A stretch of 60,250 bases of DNA, from contig CAJMOF010000013.1 in NCBI GenBank assembly GCA_905215065.1, positions 1 to 60,250 on the forward strand, read 5' to 3'. The notes beneath the pieces were generated by a model. It searched no databases. It worked only from the letters and a program-made list of their open reading frames with translations, and was not told the DNA's origin. The position numbers were made by a program, and so were the translations under genes. This document shows, one piece after another, positions 17,074 to 24,943 of the stretch. How positions within the stretch are numbered: the first letter of the stretch is position 1; every line of letters begins with the position of its first letter. Source of the DNA: an uncultured bacterium (GTDB lineage: Bacteria > Actinomycetota > Coriobacteriia > Coriobacteriales > Coriobacteriaceae).

Positions 17074-17835
17074 CTAGATGAAGAGTTCGCATTCCTTCCG
17101 CACGACGCAAACCTTGCTCAGCATCTGGGAAACAGCGGATAGCTTGTTGGGATCAAGCTTGCGAGCGCCTCGCGGACATACGGCGATGCAGCGCATGCAG
17201 GAGATACACGCCTCGTCAGCTGCTCGCTTGGGGTCGCCCTTGTCGATAGCGCAAACGGGGCACGCCGCGGCGCATGCACCGCAGGAGACGCAATCCTCTG
17301 TTGCCTCGGGTGCCATGCGGTGACCTCCAGCTTGTTTATAAGGACGATTGCCGGGAATAGAGGGCTCGGATGCATCCTCAGCCAACAGCTTCTGCTGAAT
17401 TTGCTGCGCAAACTCTGCGAGCTGCGCCGCATCCTGCGCATCCGGTCGCCCAGCAGCAAACTGACGAGCAACGGAATGCTCAGCAATAGCAGAAACCGCT
17501 GCGACCACCCTAAATCCGGCGCGCTTCGCAACGTCCTCCAACTCTACGAGCGTGTCCTCAAACGCGCGGTTTCCGTATACACAAACCAAAACAGTCCGAG
17601 CCCCGTTGCCGCGCACTATGCCCAACCGGTCAGCCACCACAGCCGGGATTCTACCGGCATACGCCGGCACAGAGATTACGGCCACGTCGTCCTCAGTCAT
17701 CGAGACGGCGCTGAAATCTAGCCCGCTATCGGTCAGATCGACGGTAACGGTATTTTTGTCCAGCGCCCCGGCCACAAGGCCAGACACCTTCCGCGTTCCA
17801 CCCGTCGGACTAAACACAATTTCGAATACGTCCAT
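17074..17835 (-). CDS. EFR1-type flavodoxin/ferredoxin fusion protein
   Basis: The product has 253 residues. The first 160 form a flavodoxin-like fold beginning with the FMN phosphate loop FSPTGGTRKVSG. Two [4Fe-4S] ferredoxin motifs follow, CVSCGACAAACPVCAI and CISCMRCIAVCPRGAR. This is the architecture of EFR1-family ferrodoxins, which carry low-potential electrons in anaerobes; a specific partner is not evident. The ATG is preceded by GGGGAGG. It is a single gene; the divergent upstream region has no recognisable gene for over 500 bases. Confidence 0.87.
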   Translation of the reverse strand: MDVFEIVFSPTGGTRKVSGLVAGALDKNTVTVDLTDSGLDFSAVSMTEDDVAVISVPAYAGRIPAVVADRLGIVRGNGARTVLVCVYGNRAFEDTLVELEDVAKRAGFRVVAAVSAIAEHSVARQFAAGRPDAQDAAQLAEFAQQIQQKLLAEDASEPSIPGNRPYKQAGGHRMAPEATEDCVSCGACAAACPVCAIDKGDPKRAADEACISCMRCIAVCPRGARKLDPNKLSAVSQMLSKVCVVRKECELFI

Positions 17836-18384
17836 CGAGGCACCCTCCCCCTACGCCTGGCGACGCGTCAAGCCGTTTTCACATCCAGCCAGAGTATACG
17901 GTACGTGGGATCCACGTTTTGGTGCACCAAACACCCCAATGCACCCACCCTACGCTGTCTGCCTCTTCGTTTTGTATTAATTACGGTACAGATTGTATAT
18001 ATTTACGGGATACCGCCGTGTTCTCCTGAGGTACCCCATCCTGGCCCGTGCAAAAAACGGAGTATTCTGCAACGTGACCGCGCCAGCACCGCCGCGGGTG
18101 GGCAAAACTGTAGGGCGCCGTATCATTCTAAGTCCCGACATGGCGAGAATGACGCGCCCCTGCTCCGGAAAACGGCGAAATCTGACTCGGAACGCTCGCT
18201 AGGGATATCCGAAGGCCGCCGTTGGCAATACCGAATCGTATGCAACCAACTAGAGCTGCTGAATACTCCAAAAAATGCACGACGCACCCCATGGGACCCA
18301 TTGCCGCATGACAGAAAATAGGTCCTCGGCATCCCCCAGATGCATTCCCGAGAAAATCACGTTTGGATTAGCGATGGACACGGT
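17836..18384. other. Intergenic stretch without a recognised gene
   Basis: About 550 bases between the EFR1 gene and the helicase terminator. Short open frames exist on both strands, but none has a credible ribosome site or a family match. The 5' part should contain the EFR1 promoter. I see no tRNA and no repeat of the families described elsewhere. Confidence 0.5.
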
Positions 18385-18427
18385 AAACAAAAGGGCCCGA
18401 GCGTTGTTTGCTCGGGCCCTTTTGTTT
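18385..18427 (-). terminator. Strong terminator after the DEAD-box helicase gene
   Basis: A perfect 18-bp stem (18385-18402 with 18410-18427) has a GC core GGGCCCGAGC, A-rich and T-rich outer ends, and a seven-base loop. It lies 28 bases after the helicase stop and could work in both directions. Confidence 0.92.
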
Positions 18428-18454
18428 GTCTCACGCTAGCGTGCGATGCGTATG

Positions 18455-20653
18455 TTATCTGCGCTTGCCGCCGCCGTCGCCGGGACGACGGGAGCTGCCG
18501 CCGCGATTGCCGCCACGATTGTTACCATAGCTGCCACGGTTATCGCGACCGCCGGCGCGACCGCCGCGGGAACCGGCCTGGTTGTCACCACGCCCGCCGC
18601 GGTAGCCGCCACGGCGCTCCTCGCGGGTGTCGTCGTAGTTGCGCCAATCATCGCGACGATCGCGGCTGGCACGCGGGTCGCGACGATCGCGCGACTCATT
18701 CGAACGACCGGCGCCGCTGCGGCCACCGTTGCCACGAGCACCCTCGCGACGCTCGCCGCCACGGACGCCGCGCTCGTCACGCGAACCACGGCCTTCGCCG
18801 CCACGGCCACTGCGCTCGTCATTGCGACCGGAACGACGACGGTCACCCGAGCCGCGCTTGCCGCCGCGCGAACCGCGGCCCTCGTCCTCGCGCTCAACAC
18901 GACGACGGCCACCACGGTCCTCGTCCTCGCGGCGACGGCGATGCGCCTCGCCCTGGAACTGCTTGGCACGGCGCTCGGCACGGTTGCCGCGTGGGGTCTG
19001 CTCGACGGCAGCAGCACCCCCGCGCTCCTCGGCAGCTACCTCGCGGGCCACGCTCTCCACAGCCTCGTCCACGCGAGCCTGAACGCCCTCGCGCACGCGG
19101 GTCTTGCCGCCGCGCTTGGGACGGCCCGGACGCTCGCCGTCGCTGCGGCGCTCGTCGCGACCGCGGTTGGAACGACCGGCAACATCGCCGTAATCGTCGC
19201 CGTTGCGCTTGCCGTCGCGACGCGCCTGCTCAAGCTTCTTCTTGCTCTTGGACTTGCCGCGCTTGGTCTTCTTCTTCACCTTAAAGGCGGCAGGGTCGCG
19301 CTCGGGGTCAACCGCGGGCGGGTTGGGACCCACATGCAGGTCGCCGGCCCCGTAGATGTCGGCCGTCTTGTCCATGAGCTTCTCGATCTCGTAGAACTCA
19401 TCGACATCCTGCTCGGTCACAAACGTGATGGCCCACCCCAGCTCGCCGGCGCGGCCCGTACGGCCAATGCGGTGGATATAGTCGGTCGGCTCGGCCGGCA
19501 CATCAAAGTTCACGACGTAGCGCACGTCGCTGATGTCGATGCCGCGGGCGAGCACGTCGGTCGCCACCAGTACGTCGACGGTGCCGTCGCGGAAGGCCGA
19601 AAGCGCGCGCTCGCGCTGCGCCTGGCTGCGGTTGCCGTGAATCGCGGCGGCCTTGATGCCCTTACGCTCCAAGCGACGGCAGCAGCTGTCGGCGCGGTGC
19701 TTGGTGCGCATAAAGACGATAGTGCGCTCCGGGCCCTCCTTTTTGAGGAACTCGGGCAGCAGGTTGTTCTTGGCCTCGATGGACACCGGGAACACAAACT
19801 GGTCGACGGTGTCGGCGGTCGATGTAGCGGGCGCGATCTCCACGCGGGCCGGGTCGCTCACCAGGTCGGTGATCTCGCCCACGGCCTCCTCGTCGAGCGT
19901 AGCCGAGAACAGCAGCGTCTGGCGCTCGGCCGGCGTCTCGCGCACGATGCGGCGGACGGCGGGTAAAAAGCCCATATCGAGCATGCGATCGGCCTCGTCG
20001 AGCACCAGCACCTTGACCTCGTCCAGGTGGCAGGCGCCCTGCTCGATCAGGTCGACCAGACGGCCCGGCGTGGCGACCAGGATGTCGCAGCCGTACTTGA
20101 GCGCCGCGGTCTGGGGCTTGTAGCTCACGCCGCCCACGACGGTCACGGCAACATGGCCGGTAACGTCGGCGATCTTGCTCGCGACCTCGTCGATCTGCTG
20201 GGCAAGCTCGCGCGTGGGGGTGATGACGAGCATCAAGGGACCGCGACCGTTGCCCTCGGGCTTCTTGGCGCCGCGACGGCGGTTGCGGCCTCCGCGCTCG
20301 CGCACGGGCTTGGGCGGAGCGATGTGCTCCAGGTTGTTCATGGTCGGCAGCAAAAAGGCAGCCGTCTTGCCGGTGCCGGTCTGAGCGGCGGCAAGCAGGT
20401 CGCGGCCCTCGAGCACAACGGGAATCGAGCCAGCCTGGACAGGCGTGGGCGCCGTGTAGCCAAGGTTCTCGATGGCACGAAGCATCTCGTCCGAAAGTCC
20501 CAGCTCGTCAAAGGCGGGCAGGCTCTCGGTCGCGGACTCAACGGTCTCGGCGGCGCTGGCCTCGTCGGCAGCATCGAAGGCAGCCTGGGTCATGGCCTCG
20601 CGGGCCTCGTCCAGAATCTCGGCGTCCGTGACGTCGGATACAGAATTACGCAT
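18455..20653 (-). CDS. DEAD-box ATP-dependent RNA helicase with RGG-rich tail
   Basis: The product has 732 residues. It carries the full DEAD-box core: F and Q-motif (FDELGLSDEM, TPVQAGSIP), motif I AQTGTGKTAAF, Ia PTRELAQQI, DEAD box VLDEADRMLD, SAT (FSATL), motif V ATDVLARGID and motif VI HRIGRTGRAG. The last 270 residues are highly charged and rich in Arg/Gly/Asp/Glu repeats, an RGG-type RNA-binding and probably disordered tail. The MRNSVSD start has AAGGAAC upstream. The likely role is ribosome assembly or RNA remodelling, as for RhlE/DeaD proteins. It is a single gene with a strong terminator. Confidence 0.92.
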   Translation of the reverse strand: MRNSVSDVTDAEILDEAREAMTQAAFDAADEASAAETVESATESLPAFDELGLSDEMLRAIENLGYTAPTPVQAGSIPVVLEGRDLLAAAQTGTGKTAAFLLPTMNNLEHIAPPKPVRERGGRNRRRGAKKPEGNGRGPLMLVITPTRELAQQIDEVASKIADVTGHVAVTVVGGVSYKPQTAALKYGCDILVATPGRLVDLIEQGACHLDEVKVLVLDEADRMLDMGFLPAVRRIVRETPAERQTLLFSATLDEEAVGEITDLVSDPARVEIAPATSTADTVDQFVFPVSIEAKNNLLPEFLKKEGPERTIVFMRTKHRADSCCRRLERKGIKAAAIHGNRSQAQRERALSAFRDGTVDVLVATDVLARGIDISDVRYVVNFDVPAEPTDYIHRIGRTGRAGELGWAITFVTEQDVDEFYEIEKLMDKTADIYGAGDLHVGPNPPAVDPERDPAAFKVKKKTKRGKSKSKKKLEQARRDGKRNGDDYGDVAGRSNRGRDERRSDGERPGRPKRGGKTRVREGVQARVDEAVESVAREVAAEERGGAAAVEQTPRGNRAERRAKQFQGEAHRRRREDEDRGGRRRVEREDEGRGSRGGKRGSGDRRRSGRNDERSGRGGEGRGSRDERGVRGGERREGARGNGGRSGAGRSNESRDRRDPRASRDRRDDWRNYDDTREERRGGYRGGRGDNQAGSRGGRAGGRDNRGSYGNNRGGNRGGSSRRPGDGGGKRR

Positions 20654-20916
20654 ATGTTGTTGTTCCTTATCTGCACGCGTTATGGGCACGGCATGCGGCC
20701 GCGCGAGCGTGCTTGGTAGTGCGCTAATACATACAAAAACAGGTGCGCACAGAGAGGACGTTGCTCAGCACGCTGGCGATCGCTTTGGCAGCCCTATCAC
20801 GCGCCGTCCAGACGCAGCGGCCCTAAGCGATGGAGCAGATTCGCCGCCGGTTAGTATACCCGCGCTTCGCATGCCCCCACGTAAACCACAGATGACGGGG
20901 CGGGCCCGGACCGATT

Positions 20917-21054
20917 GTCTCAATCTGTAACAATTACGGAGCAAAACCGGGTCTACATGTTACGGATCGAGACAAACGGTCGGCACGGTTCACAAACGTC
21001 TCAATCTGTAACAGTTACGGAGCAAAATCGGTCCCAATTGTTATAGATCAAGAC
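20917..21054. repeat. Two 57-bp palindromic repeat units, 81 bp apart
   Basis: Units 20917-20973 and 20998-21054 both start GTCTCAATCTGTAAC. They end GTTACGGATCGAGAC and GTTATAGATCAAGAC, with 27-base centres. The first halves of the centres agree (TTACGGAGCAAAA). They lie in the divergent region between the helicase and FHA genes. Confidence 0.9.
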
Positions 21055-21120
21055 AGAGGGGGATTTCCGTCCAGTCCAAACCAAATCTCTCGCTCTTCCT
21101 GCAATTTCGAACATGTGGCC

Positions 21121-21126
21121 TATAAT
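21121..21126 (+). promoter_or_regulatory. Candidate -10 element of the FHA gene
   Basis: A perfect TATAAT occurs about 108 bases before the GTG start in an AT-richer stretch. No good -35 is visible (CCTGCA at 17 bases spacing). Confidence 0.4.
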
Positions 21127-21233
21127 GTTGCTTTGGTTACGCTACATATTGCGCAGCCATTTAATACGTCGCCCACCGGGGGCCATTAATTCCTATCGCC
21201 TTATTGGCCAGGAAGCAATCAAAGGAGGTATCC

Positions 21234-22196
21234 GTGGCAGCAGAGACGCCTTGCTCGGTCCTCTATAACGATATTCGCTCGTTCGGCGGTCTTAAACATC
21301 TCGAGATCGCCCGAATGCTCATCAATGGAAACTCTTATCTCGGCAGTACCCTGCTCGAGAAATGCTCTTCCAACCGCTCGTATCTCACCCGTTACATCGT
21401 CCATCGCGAGCCTGACCAGTGCGCGCCCGCCATCTACAGCGACTTTGCCGTCACCACGCTCAATCTTTCCGCGGCAATCTGCAGCAAGCTCGGCGGCGGC
21501 GAGTCCGCCTATCAGGCAATCGCCGAGCACTATCGCGGCCCGGCCGCCAACGAAATGATGTCGGCTCTCGCCAGCTACAAGTTGGACAGCCGCCTATATG
21601 CAAATGCCCTCAATCACATCGACAACTTTGACGGCAATGCCGTGCGCGAGAAGAGTACGCTTTACCTTATGCTCTTTGTGGCAACGGGGGCGCTCGCCGA
21701 CCCCATCCAAGGCGTGGCTACCGTCGAGCGCTTTTGCGACAGCAAGACAGGCGGGCACTTTGGCACCACCGAAACTACCGTCGGACGTGGCTTTACTGGC
21801 AGCCTGGAGCAGCCGCGCACCGTCGCCCCCAACCTCGGTCTGCTCAGGACACATGCCGACAACTGCGTTGACATGCAGATCCACCCCCTTACGCGTGACC
21901 CGCGCGGCACGGTAATTGGGTCCTTGCCCAAAACCTCGCCCAGCATCACCGATGTAGGCGCCGACGCATCGCGCGAGCATCTCCGCATTTGGCTCGAAGG
22001 CGGACGCTGGTACGCCCAGGGCCTTGGGTCGACCAACGGCACAGTGCTCGAATCGGGTGCAGGCGACGGCGATATTGTGATTGAGCCGCCGCGCGACCAA
22101 CGCGAGCCCGGCAAGATCTATCCCCCGGTGGAAATCGAAAACAGCGACAGGCTCCATCTGGGTCTCTATACGACATTCCTTGTCATTGTGGACTAG
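21234..22196 (+). CDS. FHA domain protein
   Basis: The product is a 320-residue cytoplasmic protein. The first 200 residues are alpha-helical and match no family I recognise. The C-terminal part (about 225-315) is a forkhead-associated domain with the conserved SREH and STNGT blocks that bind phosphothreonine. The GTG start is set by a near-perfect AAAGGAGG six bases upstream; an ATG ten codons earlier lacks a site. The next gene encodes a membrane Ser/Thr kinase, so the FHA protein is plausibly its phospho-dependent partner (inference). A terminator separates the two, so they have separate transcription units. Confidence 0.82.
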   Translation: MAAETPCSVLYNDIRSFGGLKHLEIARMLINGNSYLGSTLLEKCSSNRSYLTRYIVHREPDQCAPAIYSDFAVTTLNLSAAICSKLGGGESAYQAIAEHYRGPAANEMMSALASYKLDSRLYANALNHIDNFDGNAVREKSTLYLMLFVATGALADPIQGVATVERFCDSKTGGHFGTTETTVGRGFTGSLEQPRTVAPNLGLLRTHADNCVDMQIHPLTRDPRGTVIGSLPKTSPSITDVGADASREHLRIWLEGGRWYAQGLGSTNGTVLESGAGDGDIVIEPPRDQREPGKIYPPVEIENSDRLHLGLYTTFLVIVD

Positions 22197-22198
22197 CG

Positions 22199-22236
22199 CG
22201 GACGGCGATCGAAAGACGGCCGCCGTCCGTCTTTTG
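22199..22236 (+). terminator. Terminator after the FHA gene
   Basis: CGGACGGCG (22199-22207) pairs with CGCCGTCCG (22221-22229) and is followed by TCTTTTGTCTTC. It begins three bases after the FHA stop. Confidence 0.75.
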
Positions 22237-22274
22237 TCTTCTACCTTCTGCGTCGTAAACGACAATACTCAGCG

Positions 22275-22335
22275 GTATACGTGGGCAGTGCGGTTATCAT
22301 GGTACTTTACCGATATCCGCACTGCTCACGTATAC
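22275..22335. promoter_or_regulatory. Long inverted repeat in the kinase leader
   Basis: Arms of 24 bases (22275-22298 and 22312-22335; GTATACGTG then GCAGTGCGG) pair with only two mismatches around a 13-base loop. It ends about 32 bases before the kinase ATG. No T-run follows, so it is more likely an operator, an mRNA structure or a repeat than a terminator. Confidence 0.7.
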
Positions 22336-22367
22336 GCGCGGCAACCCATGCCAGACAAAGGAACGCC

Positions 22368-24452
22368 ATGGATACTACCGATAGCGCCTATGGCGACAAA
22401 CTCATCCGTCTCGACACGTTCGATACCGCCGTGGCAGTCGACCCCAGTGCCGAGGACGACGCCAAGCGCCGGTTTATGACGCTTATTCTTCAGACGGCAT
22501 ACCGTGACGGCGGCAATATCGGGCACGTGCTGCGCGCGACCAACACGAGCGGCGAGGTCTTTGCCGTCAAGCTGCTCAAGGACAACGCCATCCTTTCCGA
22601 CCAGACGCCCGATCGCTCTGCCGAGCAAGCGGCTGCGCACCTGGCCAGCACCGCCGCGCTGTTCGAGGAGTACCGTCATCTGTGTACCGTCTCGCACCTG
22701 CGCGGATTTCCGCGCGTCTATGGCTACGGATCGTGCGAGAACGACCCGCTCATCCTCATGGAGTGGGTCGAGGGCACCTCGCTCAAGCAGGCGCTGCCCT
22801 TGCTTCCGCACGACGCCTCGGGCGGGCTGACCACCCAGATGGTCGCCGCCGTCGGAAACGCCGTACTTCGCGCGCTCTTGATGACCCAAGGCCTCGTGAA
22901 TCCGGTCATCCATCGCGACCTGTCGCCTGCCAATATCATGTTCCGCACCACCAGCCGAACGCTCGAGCAGCAGATTGCCGATTGCTCCTTTGACCCCTGC
23001 CTCATCGACATGGGCTCCGCGACCATGGCCCTCGGCGACGACACGATCACCCGGCGCGCCGACATCTGGCGCTTTGCCACGCCCGCATACGCCGCGCCCG
23101 AAATGCTCACGCAGGATATCGAAGGCATCGCGGCCCTTCGCCGCTCGCCCGCGATCGACGTCTATGCGCTTTCGAGCATTCTGTACCAGCTCTACAGCGG
23201 TCGCAAGCCGTTCGATGTTGAGTCGACGGGTGCCGCGGCGACCGGCTCGTTCTACCTCATAAAGACCAAGACCAAGCCGGCGCCGCTCGAGCCGCGCTGC
23301 GAGGGCGACAAAGCGCTTGTCCAGATCATCATGAAAGGCATTTCGGTCGAACAGGGCGATCGCCCTACCGAGCAGCAGATGCTCGAGGTGCTCTCGACAT
23401 ACCTCCCCGCTGCAGAATCTGAGGACCGCGAGGGTGCAGGAGACGAGGCCGCAATTGATATCGATTCTGGCACGCACCTTAAGGTCGACGTCGCCGGCGA
23501 GCGCGCGCGAGAGATCCTGGAGCAGGCCCGGCACGACGCCATGACCCGCCGTCGCTTTATTATCGGCGGCGTCGTTGCGGTCGTTGCGGGGCTCGGCGTC
23601 GTTGGCGCGGCAACCCATGGCTTTGGCATCCCCGACTACCTGGACGGCATCCGCGGTTCGCTTGACGACTACACTTGGGACCAGCTGCAGGAGATTTCGC
23701 TCAAGATTAAGGCCGCCGAGACCCGTAGCGAGGCACGCGAGATTGCCAAGCGCTACCACCTGCTCGACGCTGATGGGCATATCCCCTATCCGTGCACTAA
23801 GCGTGTGAAGCTCGCCAACGGGCTGGAGGTCGGCGCTCAGCTTGTGGGCATCCGCCACGACGAACTTCTGGACGGTACAGGCAAGGCCGGACTGACGTTT
23901 ATGTTCGATGCGGGTATTGCCGAGCGCAACGCTGCGGCTGAACCGCCGAGCGCCGGCTGGGCAGATTGCGAGCTGCGGGAATGGCTCAACGGCGACGGCC
24001 TTAAGCTGCTGCCCAACGAGTTGCGCGCACTCATCAAATCCGTCAAAAAGATCTCAAATAACGTTGGCGCCGCCAACAGTGCATCGTGTCTGAGCGAGTT
24101 GCCCGCAACCCTTTGGCTGCCCGCCATGGTCGAGCTGTGCGGTACGCAACCGCCCGATTCGTTTGCCGAGGACTATCACTACCTGGCAGACATCTACAAC
24201 GGCGAGGGCAAGGAGTACCAACTCTTCCGCGAGCTCAAGGTGAGCCCGTATTCCACGAACGAGACGATGGTCCGCCAGTGGAAGGGCAAGGACACTTGTT
24301 GGTGGGAGCGCACGGTGAGCCCCGACACATCGGAGAGCGAAGGCACGCTCTATATGAACCGCGTGGGGCACGACGGCGACGTCTTTACGTACGCAACGCC
24401 TGCGGAAAAGCCAAGCAAGCGAACCTGCGTGATCCCCGGGTTCTGCATCTAG
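22368..24452 (+). CDS. Transmembrane Ser/Thr protein kinase with DUF6273-like outer domain
   Basis: The product has 694 residues. The kinase domain (about 30-340) has the ATP-anchoring lysine in FAVKLLKDNA, catalytic HRDLSPANIMF near residue 182, DMGSA in place of DFG near 214, and YAAPE. A single hydrophobic segment (RRRFIIGGVVAVVAGLGVVG, about 394-415) follows. The remaining 270 residues resemble the DUF6273 module (SAGWADCELREWLNGDGLKLLPNELR) and should lie outside the membrane. The ATG has AAAGGAAC upstream. It is probably a receptor kinase acting with the upstream FHA protein; the ligand is unknown. Confidence 0.87.
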   Translation: MDTTDSAYGDKLIRLDTFDTAVAVDPSAEDDAKRRFMTLILQTAYRDGGNIGHVLRATNTSGEVFAVKLLKDNAILSDQTPDRSAEQAAAHLASTAALFEEYRHLCTVSHLRGFPRVYGYGSCENDPLILMEWVEGTSLKQALPLLPHDASGGLTTQMVAAVGNAVLRALLMTQGLVNPVIHRDLSPANIMFRTTSRTLEQQIADCSFDPCLIDMGSATMALGDDTITRRADIWRFATPAYAAPEMLTQDIEGIAALRRSPAIDVYALSSILYQLYSGRKPFDVESTGAAATGSFYLIKTKTKPAPLEPRCEGDKALVQIIMKGISVEQGDRPTEQQMLEVLSTYLPAAESEDREGAGDEAAIDIDSGTHLKVDVAGERAREILEQARHDAMTRRRFIIGGVVAVVAGLGVVGAATHGFGIPDYLDGIRGSLDDYTWDQLQEISLKIKAAETRSEAREIAKRYHLLDADGHIPYPCTKRVKLANGLEVGAQLVGIRHDELLDGTGKAGLTFMFDAGIAERNAAAEPPSAGWADCELREWLNGDGLKLLPNELRALIKSVKKISNNVGAANSASCLSELPATLWLPAMVELCGTQPPDSFAEDYHYLADIYNGEGKEYQLFRELKVSPYSTNETMVRQWKGKDTCWWERTVSPDTSESEGTLYMNRVGHDGDVFTYATPAEKPSKRTCVIPGFCI

Positions 24453-24494
24453 GGAGCGGGCGTCTTGCCGTGACGGGACCCCTCCCCGGCAATT

Positions 24495-24792
24495 GTCTCG
24501 TTCTGTAACACTAGCTCGGCAGATACAGATCTAGATGTTACAGAACGAGACAAAACCCAACCCCGCGAGACAACATCTCAATCTGTAACAGTAAGGGGTC
24601 AAAAAACTCTCTAGATGTTACAGATCAAGACATTTGAGTTGACCGCGGACGCTCTGTCTCGATCTGTAACAGTTAGAGGTCATATTTGCTGCTAGATGTT
24701 ACAGATTGAGACATTAAGTTTCCCGTCAACTGTTTGTCTAAATCTGTAACAGTTACGGCTCAAAAACCGGTTCAGACGTTACAGATTGAGAT
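24495..24792. repeat. Array of four 57-bp palindromic repeat units
   Basis: Units 24495-24551, 24575-24631, 24656-24712 and 24736-24792 are each exactly 57 bp, with starts 80, 81 and 80 bp apart. The first has arms GTCTCGTTCTGTAAC and GTTACAGAACGAGAC: both arms differ from the family form but still pair perfectly. The array fills most of the gap between the kinase gene and the copper promoter. Confidence 0.93.
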
Positions 24793-24865
24793 GTTTGGCA
24801 GAGACGGCCACCGATTGAGCAGCCGCCCTCATCTGTAATGAAAAGTCATACATTCCAACTATTAC

Positions 24866-24896
24866 TGGACACCCCCAGGGGGTATGGGTGTATAGT
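24866..24896 (+). promoter_or_regulatory. copA promoter with CsoR-type operator
   Basis: TGGACA (24866-24871) and TATAGT (24891-24896) are 19 bases apart. Between them lies the palindrome ACCCCCAGGGGGT (24871-24883) followed by ATGGGTGTA, close to known CsoR operators such as the one upstream of Bacillus copZA. The csoR gene is the third gene of this operon. Confidence 0.75.
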
Positions 24897-24943
24897 ATCG
24901 GCAGGTTAACAATTCCAACACCGAACTACAGAAAGGAGAAGCC

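Noticed and set aside
18446..19966. A 506-codon Ala/Thr-rich frame opposite the helicase tail
   Set aside because: It is the complement of the RGG-rich repeat region of the helicase; it contains no recognisable domain.
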